A DNA stretch of 64,000 nt, taken from Salinisphaera shabanensis E1L3A (GTDB lineage: Bacteria; Pseudomonadota; Gammaproteobacteria; Nevskiales; Salinisphaeraceae). Under the pieces are notes generated by a model. The model was not told the DNA's origin. It saw only the letters and a program-made list of their open reading frames with translations, and did not search any database. Below are positions 52,084-62,335 of the stretch, in pieces. Positions within the stretch are counted from its first letter, which is position 1. Each line of letters opens with the position of its first letter. The stretch spans positions 91,006 through 155,005 of the forward strand of contig NZ_AFNV02000006.1 in the NCBI RefSeq assembly GCF_000215955.2, in the 5' to 3' direction. Position numbers and translations under genes: made by a program.

Positions 52084-52524
52084 ATGCGTCAACCCACCCG
52101 TTCCGATTACGTTCACTTCGTGCCGATCAGCGTGAAATGGGGCGAGATGGACAGCCTCGGCCACGTGAACAACACCGTGTTCTATCGCTACTCGGAAGAC
52201 GGACGTATCGACTACATCCACATGATTGCGGATGGCGGCGATACACAGACCAGCGATGGGCCGATCCTGGCCGATCTGCGCTGCAGTTTTCGCCAGCAGC
52301 TGAGGTTTCCAGCCGACGTGGAGATCGGCACGCGCGTCAAGCGCATCGGGCGCAGCAGCTTCGAGCTGGAACAGTGTCTGTTCTTCGCCGAAACCGAAGA
52401 CGTGATCGCGGTCTACAACACCGTGGTGGTGTGGTTCGACTTCGGTGCGCAAACGAGCATGCGTGTGCCCGAGACGATTCGCGAACGCATTCGCGAATAC
52501 GAAGCGGTGCCGCCGGAAGAATAG
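52084..52524 (+). CDS. Acyl-CoA thioesterase, 4HBT family
   Basis: 146-aa hot-dog-fold protein. The VKWGEMDSLGHVNNTVFYRY block (about residues 18-37) contains the catalytic Asp and the HVNN pattern of YbgC/FcbC-type thioesterases; ADLRCSFRQQLRFPADVEIG continues the fold. It has CGGGAGCC upstream as a ribosome-binding site. Together with the divergent TetR-fadE pair this forms an acyl-CoA handling locus, so a substrate among acyl-CoAs is likely, though unproven. It converges with a nitroreductase gene 17 nt away. Confidence 0.88.
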   Translation: MRQPTRSDYVHFVPISVKWGEMDSLGHVNNTVFYRYSEDGRIDYIHMIADGGDTQTSDGPILADLRCSFRQQLRFPADVEIGTRVKRIGRSSFELEQCLFFAETEDVIAVYNTVVVWFDFGAQTSMRVPETIRERIREYEAVPPEE

Positions 52525-52541
52525 GGCGGCACCAGGGCCGA

Positions 52542-53168
52542 TCAGCCCGCGTCGTACTCGCTTTCCGGGAAGCGGTCGCGCATGAGCACGTCGTCAAGCG
52601 CCAGCTGGCCGCTGCGTGGATGCGCCCCCTGCAATGTCTTGCCGATACAGATCATCATGCAGATGCGGTGATCCGGCGGCAGGTTGATGAGATGGCCCAC
52701 GCGCTTGAAGTCGAACCCGTCCATCGGGCAGGAGTCGTACCCCATTGCACGGGCGACGAGCATCGCGGTTTGTGCGGCCATGCCGCAGGAGCGCATGCCT
52801 TCATCGCGCTGCAGGCATTCGTCGTCGCGATAGAAATGCTTGATCTCGCGAACCATGCTTTCAGCGACCGCCGTCGGAGCATTGCGCCAGTACCGCTCGG
52901 GTGATTTCGCCCAGCTTTTCAGGTCCAGACAGAGCACGAGCAGCAGCGAGCATTCTGTGACCTGGGCCTGGTCCCACGCCGCCTTGCGGATTTCCGCACG
53001 CAGTTCGTGATCCTCGACTGCGACGAAGCGCCAGTTCTGAATATTGAACGCCGTGGGCGAGAGCAACACGTGCTCCATGAGCTCGCGAACTTCGTTCTCT
53101 GTCATACGGTGGTCCGGATCGAAATGGCGCACCGAGCGGCGCGTTGAAATGGCTTCGAATACATCCAT
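52542..53168 (-). CDS. Nitroreductase-family oxidoreductase
   Basis: 208-aa FMN-binding nitroreductase-fold protein. The start MDVFEAISTRRSVRHFD holds the RRS-R motif for FMN phosphate; SPTAFNIQNWRFVAVED and AAQTAMLVARAMGYDSCPMDGFD are also typical, with GMAA and the C-terminal RICMMICIGK. The substrate is unknown; possibilities include quinones, nitroaromatics or flavin. It lies 5 nt downstream of purB on the same strand, so it may be co-transcribed by read-through. Confidence 0.9.
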   Translation of the reverse strand: MDVFEAISTRRSVRHFDPDHRMTENEVRELMEHVLLSPTAFNIQNWRFVAVEDHELRAEIRKAAWDQAQVTECSLLLVLCLDLKSWAKSPERYWRNAPTAVAESMVREIKHFYRDDECLQRDEGMRSCGMAAQTAMLVARAMGYDSCPMDGFDFKRVGHLINLPPDHRICMMICIGKTLQGAHPRSGQLALDDVLMRDRFPESEYDAG

Positions 53169-53173
53169 ACGGT

Positions 53174-56255
<3,082 letters not shown>

Positions 56256-56277
56256 GGCGCCTAACGCCCGGACTTAG

Positions 56278-56303
56278 AAGGCCCGCTTCGGCGGGCCTTT
56301 TTT
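56278..56303 (+). terminator. Intrinsic terminator after fumC
   Basis: Stem GGCCCGC (56280-56286) and GCGGGCC (56291-56297) with a TTCG tetraloop, preceded by AA and followed by six T (56298-56303). It starts 23 nt after the fumC stop. Confidence 0.95.
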
Positions 56304-56545
56304 ATGGCTGCAATCCGGCGGTTCACGTGAAAACGGCGCGATTCATGCCGTATATCCCGCCTTGTACGGATAGATTCGCGCGAATTCAGACGTCATCCTT
56401 GCGCTCGCCGGTAAGGGGCTGCGGCAAGCGCCTCGTCCGAACGCGGTCGGTGAAGACTTCCCGATACCGGTTCGTATCCGGATCCAAACCAACGAACAAC
56501 GACTGCCGCGGCGGCGAGGACGCTCGCGGCTACAAGGCATGAACT

Positions 56546-57049
56546 ATGTATAACGAACGTATACTTGTCGGCGATCTCGCGCCGCCACTCACCAACGGCA
56601 ATGTGGACGACTGGCCCGATCAGGCGCCATTCGTTCTGGATAGCTACGAACCGCACGGCGCGCTCGCCATGCTGGTTGCACTTCGGCGTCTCCCATCGCT
56701 CGGCGTGTTCATGGCTGGCTTTGGCTACAGCGTCATCTGCGTGATGGCAGCGCTCAGCAATACCAATGCTTCGATCGATGTCTGGATGCTGATGCCCGGT
56801 ATCGTGCTCGCGTTGTTGGCGATCGTGAATCTGGTCAGCAAGCGCCTGGTTGGGTACCTCGACAGCTGCCCCGCGACGTCCCAGCGTGTCAGTGCGCTCA
56901 AGCACCGCGCCGCTCGCTACAACGTGGATGGGCCGATGACCGACGCCCAGGCGCGTACCAGCGACTGCTGGCGGGTTGGCCACGTGCGTCAGGCCCATGC
57001 CGTGCTCGATCGCATGGATGTCGTTGCACGCCATGCCAGCAATAACTGA
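56546..57049 (+). CDS. Hypothetical protein with two membrane segments
   Basis: 167 aa starting MYNERILVGDLAPPL. Two hydrophobic stretches (LGVFMAGFGYSVICVMAAL, about 52-70, and VWMLMPGIVLALLAIVNLV, about 79-97) suggest an inner-membrane protein; the rest is polar. I do not recognise a family. It lies between the fumC terminator and the integron integrase, and marks where the core block ends. The opposite strand has a longer open frame without hydrophobic segments, which is judged a shadow; coding here is likely but not proven. Confidence 0.5.
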   Translation: MYNERILVGDLAPPLTNGNVDDWPDQAPFVLDSYEPHGALAMLVALRRLPSLGVFMAGFGYSVICVMAALSNTNASIDVWMLMPGIVLALLAIVNLVSKRLVGYLDSCPATSQRVSALKHRAARYNVDGPMTDAQARTSDCWRVGHVRQAHAVLDRMDVVARHASNN

Positions 57050-57353
57050 GTTATAGAAAATAAGCCGTGGGTCGGCGGTGGCTCATCCCTTCTTGATCGG
57101 CGCCGGTAATATGATCCGCCCACGCCACGATGGCGCCTGGTTGCACAAGCCAGAAAAACGACGTTTGCGTATACCGCGCCGCGATCGTATTCCGGTTCTG
57201 GAATGACCAAGTCGAGCTAAGACGGGGCCGTATTAGGCACGGGCGCGGTTCACGGCATTTGTGCTCTGCGCAGGCCTTGTCTGCCACGAGCTTTTCGCGA
57301 TCTGGCGTTCCACCGCGGTGTTTGACGGGCCGCTTACCGTTGCGGTGTGGCAG
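57050..57353. other. Non-coding stretch between hypothetical gene and integrase
   Basis: 304 bp with no frame I can support as a gene, no clear terminator and no repeat. It separates the hypothetical membrane protein from the 3' end of the integron integrase gene. Confidence 0.5.
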
Positions 57354-58328
57354 CTACGCATCCAATGGACTGACGACGCCTCGACCACCGCGCTTGAGCA
57401 CGTGCGTATAAAGCATGGTCGTCTGCACGTTCTTATGCCCGAGTAGTTCCTGCACGGTGCGAATATCACTCCCGCGTTCCAGCAGATGGGTTGCGAATGA
57501 ATGCCGCAACGTATGGCAGCTCGCTTTCTTGTTGATGCCCGCCCGGCGAACCGCACGCTTCACCGACTGTTGCAGGCCTTTTTCATTAACGTGATGGCGT
57601 CGCGTTGCGCCCGAACGCGGGTCCTTGGACAACCGTGAAGACGGAAACACGTACTGCCAAGCCAGTTCGTGCGCTGCGTTCGCATACTTCGTCGCCAGCG
57701 CGTTCGGCAGATAGACCGCCCCATAGCCCGCCTTGAGATCGTCCCGATGCTGCTGCGCGACGTAATCCAGTTGCGCCTTGAGTTCGGCGGTCACTGAAGA
57801 AGGCAGGGGTGTTACCCGATCTTTGGCGCCTTTACCGTCGCGAACCACGATCTGCTGGTAATCGAAGTCCACGTCCTTCACGCGAAGACGGATTACCTCC
57901 ATCAACCGCAGGCCCGAGCCATACAGCAGAGATGCCATCAGTTTGTAGGTGCCCTCAAGCTGTGCAAGCAGCCGCCCGACTTCCTGAGTACTTAAAACCT
58001 CCGGTATGCGCTCCGGTCGCTTCGCGCGAACCACATCATCCATCCAGGGGAGGTCGATACCGAGGACTTCGCGGTACAGATAGAGGATCGCATTCAGCGC
58101 CTGATTCTGTGTTGCGGCCGCTACGTGGCGATCAACCGCGAGATGCGTCAGGTATGCCTCGATTTCCGGCTTGCCCATATCCTTCGGATGGCGCTTGTCA
58201 TGAAACAGGATGAAGCGCTTTATCCAGGCGAGATACGTTTTTTCCGTCCGCAGGCTGTAATGGCCCAGACGCAGCCGATCGCTCACCTGATCCATCAACC
58301 TGCGTGGGCGGTTCGCTAAATCCGTCAT
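57354..58328 (-). CDS. intI: Integron integrase IntI (tyrosine recombinase)
   Basis: 324-aa tyrosine recombinase that excises and inserts gene cassettes at attC and attI. The catalytic set is complete: Arg141 (GSGLRLMEV), His272 and Arg275 (CHTLRHSF), His298 (ELLGHKN) and the nucleophile Tyr307 (TTMLYTHV), each exactly 5 positions before IntI1's R146, H277, R280, H303 and Y312. The integron-specific extra patch between Arg and His is present ([20 protein letters not shown], about 225-244), which ordinary XerC/D or phage integrases lack. The gene is intact and divergent from the cassettes, the standard integron layout. No LexA box was recognised by eye. Confidence 0.95.
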   Translation of the reverse strand: MTDLANRPRRLMDQVSDRLRLGHYSLRTEKTYLAWIKRFILFHDKRHPKDMGKPEIEAYLTHLAVDRHVAAATQNQALNAILYLYREVLGIDLPWMDDVVRAKRPERIPEVLSTQEVGRLLAQLEGTYKLMASLLYGSGLRLMEVIRLRVKDVDFDYQQIVVRDGKGAKDRVTPLPSSVTAELKAQLDYVAQQHRDDLKAGYGAVYLPNALATKYANAAHELAWQYVFPSSRLSKDPRSGATRRHHVNEKGLQQSVKRAVRRAGINKKASCHTLRHSFATHLLERGSDIRTVQELLGHKNVQTTMLYTHVLKRGGRGVVSPLDA

Positions 58329-58454
58329 TGCTTAACACGCTATGGTGTGTAGCGTTCAAGAATAGCAGTAAACACGCTGGATAGATGAGACGTTCGTATT
58401 GCTATGCGAATCACGGTACGCGTGCTATACCTAGCTTTAGCCGTATACTTGGCG
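58329..58454 (+). other. attI-like recombination site region of the integron
   Basis: 126 bp between the intI start codon and the first GTTGTAC (58454-58460), which matches the core of both downstream attC sites. By position and by the shared core it is the attI region. A TATACT at 58444-58449 could be a -10, but no good -35 is seen, so a cassette promoter cannot be fixed. Confidence 0.6.
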
Positions 58455-58800
58455 TTGTACGGCGGTCGGTTTGTGTTGTGGTCGAACTCTGGCGTCGGCT
58501 AGCAAAGTCGAGCCAGTAGCTAGGCCTTGGCCCGTCTTTTTGGTAGCTCGCTAGTTCCGGACTCAATAGCCGTCGATCCATGCCGGCGCCTTCCCGTCAG
58601 CGATCATTCGCGGTAAGTTCGAGTTCGGGTAATTCTTTCTTTCGGCGCGTCGGGCTTCGTGGTCCGCAGGCAAGTTGGGGGAGCATCAAATGGCGCAGTT
58701 CACGTACAACGAGTCACTGCAGCCGACCGCCCAAAACGCTGGCGCGTTTTGGGTTCCCTCCGCGGCCTCCGGCCGCTCCGGCGGCGGCTGAGCTTAGGCG
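58455..58800 (+). mobile_element. Integron cassette 1 (346 bp, apparently ORF-less)
   Basis: Unit from just after the attI core to the G of the attC1 core. It begins GGCGGTCGGTTTGTG immediately after the core, as does the next copy. A conserved stretch at about 58594-58640 (CATTCGCGGTAAGTTCG, then ATTCTTTCTTTCGGCGCGTC) recurs in cassette 2. No frame of convincing length is shared between the copies: a 1-nt length difference near 58627 breaks any common frame. Small open frames exist (for example 58580 onward), but they run on through attC into the next unit. Confidence 0.75.
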
Positions 58801-58806
58801 TTGTAC
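58704..58806 (+). repeat. attC site 1 (103 bp)
   Basis: Starts GTACAACG and ends CGTTGTAC as an inverted pair (the R'' and R' simple sites). Inside, GCAGCCG pairs with CGGCTGAGC across the L boxes, and two nested hairpins sit in the centre: CCCAAAACGC-TGGC-GCGTTTTGGG (58730-58753) and GCGGCC-TCC-GGCCGC. This is the imperfect-palindrome architecture of integron attC sites. The core GTTGTAC deviates at one position from the canonical GTTRRRY. Confidence 0.85.
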
Positions 58807-59147
58807 GGCGGTCGGTTTGTGTTTTTGTTCGGCTGCATAGTTGGCTACAAGCGCGTAGCCGGTAGCCGAGCTTCGGCCCATGTTTCGGGTCTTCGGGCAA
58901 TTCGGTACTTGTCCGCCTCCGCTCAGCTTCGGAGACTTCCCGTCGGCCACTATTCGCGGTAAGTTCGGGCTTCGGAATTCTTTCTTTCGGCGCGTCGAGT
59001 ATGGCGGTCCGCAGGACAGCCTTGGGGGAGCTTCAACGGATGCAGTTCACGTGCAACGAGGCGCTGCAGTTGACCGCCCAAAGCGCTGGCGCGCTTTGGG
59101 TTCCCTCCGCAGGCTTCGCCCGCTCCGGCGGCAACTGAGCTTCGGCG
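58801..59147 (+). mobile_element. Integron cassette 2 (347 bp, diverged copy of cassette 1)
   Basis: Tandem copy of cassette 1 with many substitutions and small indels. It starts with the same GGCGGTCGGTTTGTG, retains the ATTCGCGGTAAGTTCGGG and TTCTTTCTTTCGGCGCGTCG stretches, and ends with attC2. A 103-codon open frame at 58880-59191 passes through attC2 and has no counterpart in cassette 1, where the matching frame contains stops. I infer the cassette is non-coding or carries a very small product. Confidence 0.75.
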
Positions 59148-59153
59148 TTGTAC
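59051..59153 (+). repeat. attC site 2 (103 bp)
   Basis: Same length and layout as attC1: GTGCAACG at the left, CGTTGTAC at the right, nested hairpin CCCAAAGCGC-TGGC-GCGCTTTGGG (59077-59100). Relative to attC1 the L boxes changed from GCAGCCG/CGGCTGAGC to GCAGTTG/CAACTGAGC, two compensated pairs, and the hairpin changed one A-T pair to G-C. The left simple site (GTGCAAC) no longer matches the right one perfectly. Confidence 0.85.
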
Positions 59154-59245
59154 GGCGGTTGGTTGGTTTGGCTGTCGGCCCGCAGCGTTGAGTAGCGAGC
59201 CCGAGCAAGTAGCTGGCTCTGGCCCCTTCGTCTGTTTTTCGGCAG
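59148..59245 (+). mobile_element. Truncated third copy of the cassette
   Basis: After attC2 the sequence again starts GGCGGTTGGTT and remains similar to the start of cassettes 1 and 2 (for example GAGCAAGTAGCTGG and CTGTTTTTCGG against GAGCCAGTAGCTAGG and CTTTTTGG) up to about 59245, then loses similarity. No third attC is found, so the array ends in a partial copy. The end point is approximate. Confidence 0.55.
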
Positions 59246-59353
59246 GTTGTCATCGGTTGGGGCGTGCACCGCGCAGACATCGTCGAGCGATGGCGCAAAT
59301 GAAGCGGGATAGCGGCCGATTTTCGCCGACCGCCGATCACGTTGCGATAGTCG

Positions 59354-61138
59354 TCAGTCGTCGTTTGCCGCCAGTTCAGGTGTAAACGTCGGTGCAGCAC
59401 GTGGCTGAAACGTCTCCTGGTAGCTGTAGGCCAGACGGATGAGCGTTGGCTCGTCGAACTCCCGGGCTAGCAGTTCCATGCCGACGGGCAGGGCGGGTTC
59501 GGGGTCTGCCATGTCGTCGTTGCCGGCCGGCACCACCATGCCGGCCGGCATGCTCAGTGCGGGGAAGCCCGAGAATGGGCTTAGCCGATTGTTACTGCCG
59601 GCACTTGGCGAGCGGCCCAGGTCCGGCGCAAGACTTTGTACCGAGGGATAGAGCAGGGTGTCATATGGTGCGCCCAGGGCGTTCGCGCTCATATCGTCGC
59701 CGTCGCGATTCTCGAGGATGCGCATTAGCCCGTTGCGTACGATTGTGGGGCGCTCTTCGATATTGCGCTGGTATTGATCGCGATAATCAACCGCTTCTTC
59801 GCTCATGTCGTCGGTGTTCTCGAGTGCCATCCCGATCATGCCGTAGAACGCAAAGGTGCTGGCGTTGCGCTCTTCATAGCCGCCGCTGGCCGCAACCGCG
59901 TCAAAACTGCGCACGTGGCCGTCGAGATCGGACGACCAGCTCATGAGATAGCCCGTGAGGTCGCGGCGGAACTCGAAGCGTGAGTTGCTGGGGAAGTCCG
60001 TGAGCTGATCGGTCGAGACATTGCGTTCGGCGAGATCCGCTTCGGTCAGAATATCTACCGTAGCGCCGGCGGACCGCATTTGCTCGATCGCGGCCATGAG
60101 CGCCGACTGAACCTGGGCGTTCTCGTCATCGCCATTGCCGAACAACGGCAGAATCGCGGCGATGCGTGCGCCATCGAGACCTTCGGCATCCAGAAAGTCG
60201 GTATAGGTTGTGGGGACGTTCGTGATCGAGGCGTATTCGTGCGCGTTCTCGATCGCCGCCGAGTCATAGGCGAATGCCTGGCGCTGGTTGGCGGCCGGGC
60301 TGTCGTCGAAGCCGACCATGGCGTCTAGCATCAGGGCGCAGTCCTCCACGGTGCGGCACATCGGTCCGCCGGTGTCCTGCGATGCGGCCAGCGGCAGAAT
60401 GCCGTCCTGACTGACCAGGCGCAGGCTCGGGCGAATGCCGACGAGGCCTTCGAGGCTCGACGGCACACGGATGGACCCACCCGTATCGCTGCCTGTGCCG
60501 GTCATGGCAAAGCTGGCCGCGATCGCTGCCCCGGTGCCGGACGACGAGCCGCCAGGCCCCTTGGTGGGATCGTAGGCATTTTTGACCTGCCCGCGAACTG
60601 AACTGCTGCCACGAAAGCCGAAGGCAAATTCGTCGAGGTTCGCCTTGCCCAGGATCAATCCACCCGCATCGATGATCCCGGCTACGGAAAAGGCATCGTC
60701 GGGCGTCTGGTTATACTGCAGCGCCATGCCGCCCGCGGTTGTGGTGACGTCGACGGTGTCGAAGTTGTCCTTGAGTAGAACCGGTACGCAGTGCAGCGGG
60801 CCGCTCGGGCCATCGCTGGCGTAGCTCGCATCGAGCATTCGGGCGCGATCCAGGGCCAGCGGATTCACTCGCACCACGCTACGCAACTCGGGGCCCGCGT
60901 CGTCATAGGCGCGGATACGGTCGATATAGCCCTGTACTAGTGCTTCGCAGGTCAGGGTGCCGTCGCGCATGGCGGCTTGAGCCTGCGCGATGGTGCCTTC
61001 GACGAAATTGAACGTTGCGGGCTCGGTCGGCGTGGATGGCGAGCCGCTGCCGGATGCGACGCTGTTGCCAGAGTCGCTGCCACAGCCTGCCAACAATGCT
61101 GCCAACAACGACAGCAGGAAAAATAGCCTCGATTTCAT
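59354..61138 (-). CDS. Lipoprotein amidase (amidase signature family)
   Basis: Exported amidase-signature enzyme. The ATG at 61138 begins MKSRLFFLLSLLAALLAGCGS, a lipoprotein signal with Cys at about residue 19; 594 aa. The Ser-cisSer-Lys triad is visible: the Lys in VPVLLKDNFD, GGSSSGTGAA with cis-Ser, and the nucleophile Ser in GSDTGGSIRVPSS. The N-terminal mature region is a low-complexity Ser/Pro stretch. Substrate unknown; family members hydrolyse amides, nitriles' amides or peptides. It sits between the integron array and tRNA-Ser, on the strand opposite to both. The frame is open further upstream over the tRNA gene, which is rejected. Confidence 0.9.
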   Translation of the reverse strand: MKSRLFFLLSLLAALLAGCGSDSGNSVASGSGSPSTPTEPATFNFVEGTIAQAQAAMRDGTLTCEALVQGYIDRIRAYDDAGPELRSVVRVNPLALDRARMLDASYASDGPSGPLHCVPVLLKDNFDTVDVTTTAGGMALQYNQTPDDAFSVAGIIDAGGLILGKANLDEFAFGFRGSSSVRGQVKNAYDPTKGPGGSSSGTGAAIAASFAMTGTGSDTGGSIRVPSSLEGLVGIRPSLRLVSQDGILPLAASQDTGGPMCRTVEDCALMLDAMVGFDDSPAANQRQAFAYDSAAIENAHEYASITNVPTTYTDFLDAEGLDGARIAAILPLFGNGDDENAQVQSALMAAIEQMRSAGATVDILTEADLAERNVSTDQLTDFPSNSRFEFRRDLTGYLMSWSSDLDGHVRSFDAVAASGGYEERNASTFAFYGMIGMALENTDDMSEEAVDYRDQYQRNIEERPTIVRNGLMRILENRDGDDMSANALGAPYDTLLYPSVQSLAPDLGRSPSAGSNNRLSPFSGFPALSMPAGMVVPAGNDDMADPEPALPVGMELLAREFDEPTLIRLAYSYQETFQPRAAPTFTPELAANDD

Positions 61139-61161
61139 GATATCCCCAAAGAGCGTAAAGG

Positions 61162-61183
61162 ACCGCCCGGGAAGTCGGGCGGT
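61162..61183 (-). promoter_or_regulatory. Hairpin in the amidase 5' leader
   Basis: Perfect 8-bp inverted repeat ACCGCCCG (61162-61169) and CGGGCGGT (61176-61183), 23 nt upstream of the amidase start on the minus strand. Read on that strand it is followed by a short CCTTTA, not a real T-tract. It could affect expression; role unknown. Confidence 0.4.
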
Positions 61184-61328
61184 TACCTGGGGGGCACGGA
61201 CCGGCCTTGCCCTAAGGCAGTGCACCTCGCGCGGCTCCGCTTCCCGCAGGCCTCTGAAGCAAAAGCCGTGCCATTGTATGTCGCATGCAGCGGGTTGGGT
61301 GCGCGACAGCAGTGAAGCGCGCCGGGGC

Positions 61329-61358
61329 TTGCGCGATGACACCTCGGTCTCGGACAAT
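61329..61358 (+). promoter_or_regulatory. Candidate promoter of the tRNA-Ser region
   Basis: TTGCGC (61329-61334) and GACAAT (61353-61358) with an 18-bp spacer and GC-rich discriminator, placing a transcription start about 17 nt before the tRNA half-gene. Four of six bases match in each hexamer, so this is a weak call. Confidence 0.35.
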
Positions 61359-61380
61359 ACGTCCGCTAGAACGGTGCCGC

Positions 61381-61418
61381 GGAGAGGTGGCAGAGCGGTT
61401 GAGTGCGCCGGTTTTAAC
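61381..61418 (+). pseudogene. 5' half of a tRNA-Ser-like gene (truncated)
   Basis: The first 31 bases match the intact tRNA-Ser gene 40 bp downstream at 26 positions: GGAG.G..TGGCAGAGCGGTTGA.TGC.C.GG. It covers the acceptor 5' strand, D arm and start of the anticodon stem, and then stops before the anticodon loop is completed. No 3' half or acceptor complement follows. It is a tRNA remnant, immediately ahead of the intact gene. Confidence 0.75.
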
Positions 61419-61420
61419 AA

Positions 61421-61510
61421 GGAGGGATGGCAGAGCGGTTGAATGCACTGGTCTTGAAAACCAGCAAGGGCGTAAGCCCTTCCAGGGTTCGAATCCCTGT
61501 CCCTCCGCCA
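61421..61510 (+). tRNA. tRNA-Ser (anticodon UGA)
   Basis: 90-nt tRNA with the acceptor GGAGGGA paired to TCCCTCC, discriminator G and encoded CCA (61508-61510). The D arm GCAGAGCGGTTGAATGC, anticodon arm CTGGT-CTTGAAA-ACCAG with anticodon TGA at 61455-61457, the long serine variable arm (GGGCGTAAGCCC) and the TpsiC arm AGGGTTCGAATCCCT are all visible. Class II tRNA with an extra arm, as expected for serine. Confidence 0.97.
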
Positions 61511-61562
61511 ATAAAAAAACAAGTGCCTGCAGGTTATTGGCTTGCGTCTTACTTGTTTCGGA

Positions 61563-61587
61563 TAGCCCGCTTTTTCGCGGGCTTTTT
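61563..61587 (+). terminator. Intrinsic terminator after tRNA-Ser
   Basis: Stem AGCCCGC (61564-61570) with GCGGGCT (61577-61583), loop TTTTTC, followed by a short T-run (61583-61587). It lies 53 nt after the tRNA. Confidence 0.85.
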
Positions 61588-62053
61588 CGTGGTCGACGTA
61601 TGCTTGAGTAGCCGCAGAATCGGTCGCGGCCAACATGTTGTTAGCACGCTATATACAACGCAATAGGCTAGGGGACGGCAACTCTTAGCGCCCGCGCACA
61701 CGCTGCGAAACCACTGTCTCCGCCACCCGTTGCACGAACTGCTATGCGTTCGCGGCGTGGTGAGCAGCGTAGTGCCACGTTTTCACGCTATACAGCGCCG
61801 GCCTCCTTATAGTTAAGCTACAAGCATTGCTGCCCGCGACAATAAGGGCTGGATTACGCGTATGAAACCCGCTCCAACCGGTTCCGGTGGTTTAACGTCT
61901 GTCGGTTTCCTGTAGGACGCGCTCGTGCCAAAGTCGGGCAAGTCCCGATCGGCCGGCACGAAATCTCCGGTCTGCGAGGTCGAGAACAGTGAGGGCTGTT
62001 CGGCATCGGGGCTTCCAGGAACAAGACCCCATCGACATGTTGCGCGCCGCTAA
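61588..62053. other. Non-coding stretch between tRNA-Ser and IS remnants
   Basis: 466 bp without a frame I can support, and no recognisable repeat, tRNA or clear remnant of a known element. It separates the tRNA-Ser terminator from a run of insertion-sequence fragments. Confidence 0.5.
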
Positions 62054-62233
62054 TTATCGCGCAGATTTGTTGGATGTTTTCAGCAGCCCCTGAAAGCCGA
62101 GATCGGAGAGGTCGCGGTTGTCGACAAAGACATCGACCACGCAGACTGGATTGCTCTCGGTTAGGTCGTGGTCGAGGCTCGCCGGAAGGAGCGTGCTCTG
62201 GGGTCGGTTCTCTGCAGTCACGAAATGGTTCAT
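62054..62233 (-). pseudogene. IS1182-family transposase, N-terminal remnant
   Basis: From the ATG at 62233 the frame reads MNHFVTAENRPQSTLLPASL then NPVCVVDVFVDNRDLSDLGFQG, close to the start of IS1182-family transposases (conserved NPVRVVDVFVDELDL-LGF block). Similarity ends at about residue 49 (about 62087); the frame then reads unrelated residues to a stop. The remaining 400-odd residues, with the catalytic domain, are missing. It is a dead fragment beside the IS30 element. Confidence 0.7.
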
Positions 62234-62308
62234 CCTGCTCTGCGCCAATAGCATGCGAGAGGTTTAGCTGGCGGCGACGTGTTTACATAGCCTAGGTCGC
62301 AATCGGCC

Positions 62309-62335
62309 TTGGATTCAATGGATCGACGCAACGAC
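62309..62335. repeat. IS30 end, left copy of a direct repeat pair
   Basis: TTGGATTCAATGGATCGACGCAAC at the 3' end of the IS30 transposase. A related sequence, CTGGATTCAACGTGTCGATGCAA, occurs at 63151-63173 in the same orientation, with about 19 of 24 positions identical. A normal IS30 element would have inverted, not direct, ends. Confidence 0.5.

Noticed and set aside
56393..57034. 213-codon open frame opposite the hypothetical membrane protein
   Set aside because: It lacks hydrophobic segments or recognisable motifs and looks like the antisense of the two-segment membrane protein, which is favoured although not certain.
57354..58328. Phage or XerC/D-type integrase
   Set aside because: The integron-specific patch between the Arg and His motifs, the spacing of catalytic residues equal to IntI1 minus five, and adjacent attC sites all support IntI.
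58580..58840. Small open frames inside the cassettes (also 58659-58865 and 58880-59191)
   Set aside because: They run through the attC sites and are not conserved between the two cassette copies; stops and a 1-nt indel break any shared frame.
58441..59160. CRISPR array
   Set aside because: The repeat units are ~346 bp with palindromic 103-bp sites, not short direct repeats with unique spacers, and no cas genes are present.
61139..61636. N-terminal extension of the amidase frame across the tRNA-Ser gene
   Set aside because: The lipoprotein signal peptide starts at 61138 with a plausible ribosome-binding site, and the extension overlaps a functional tRNA gene.
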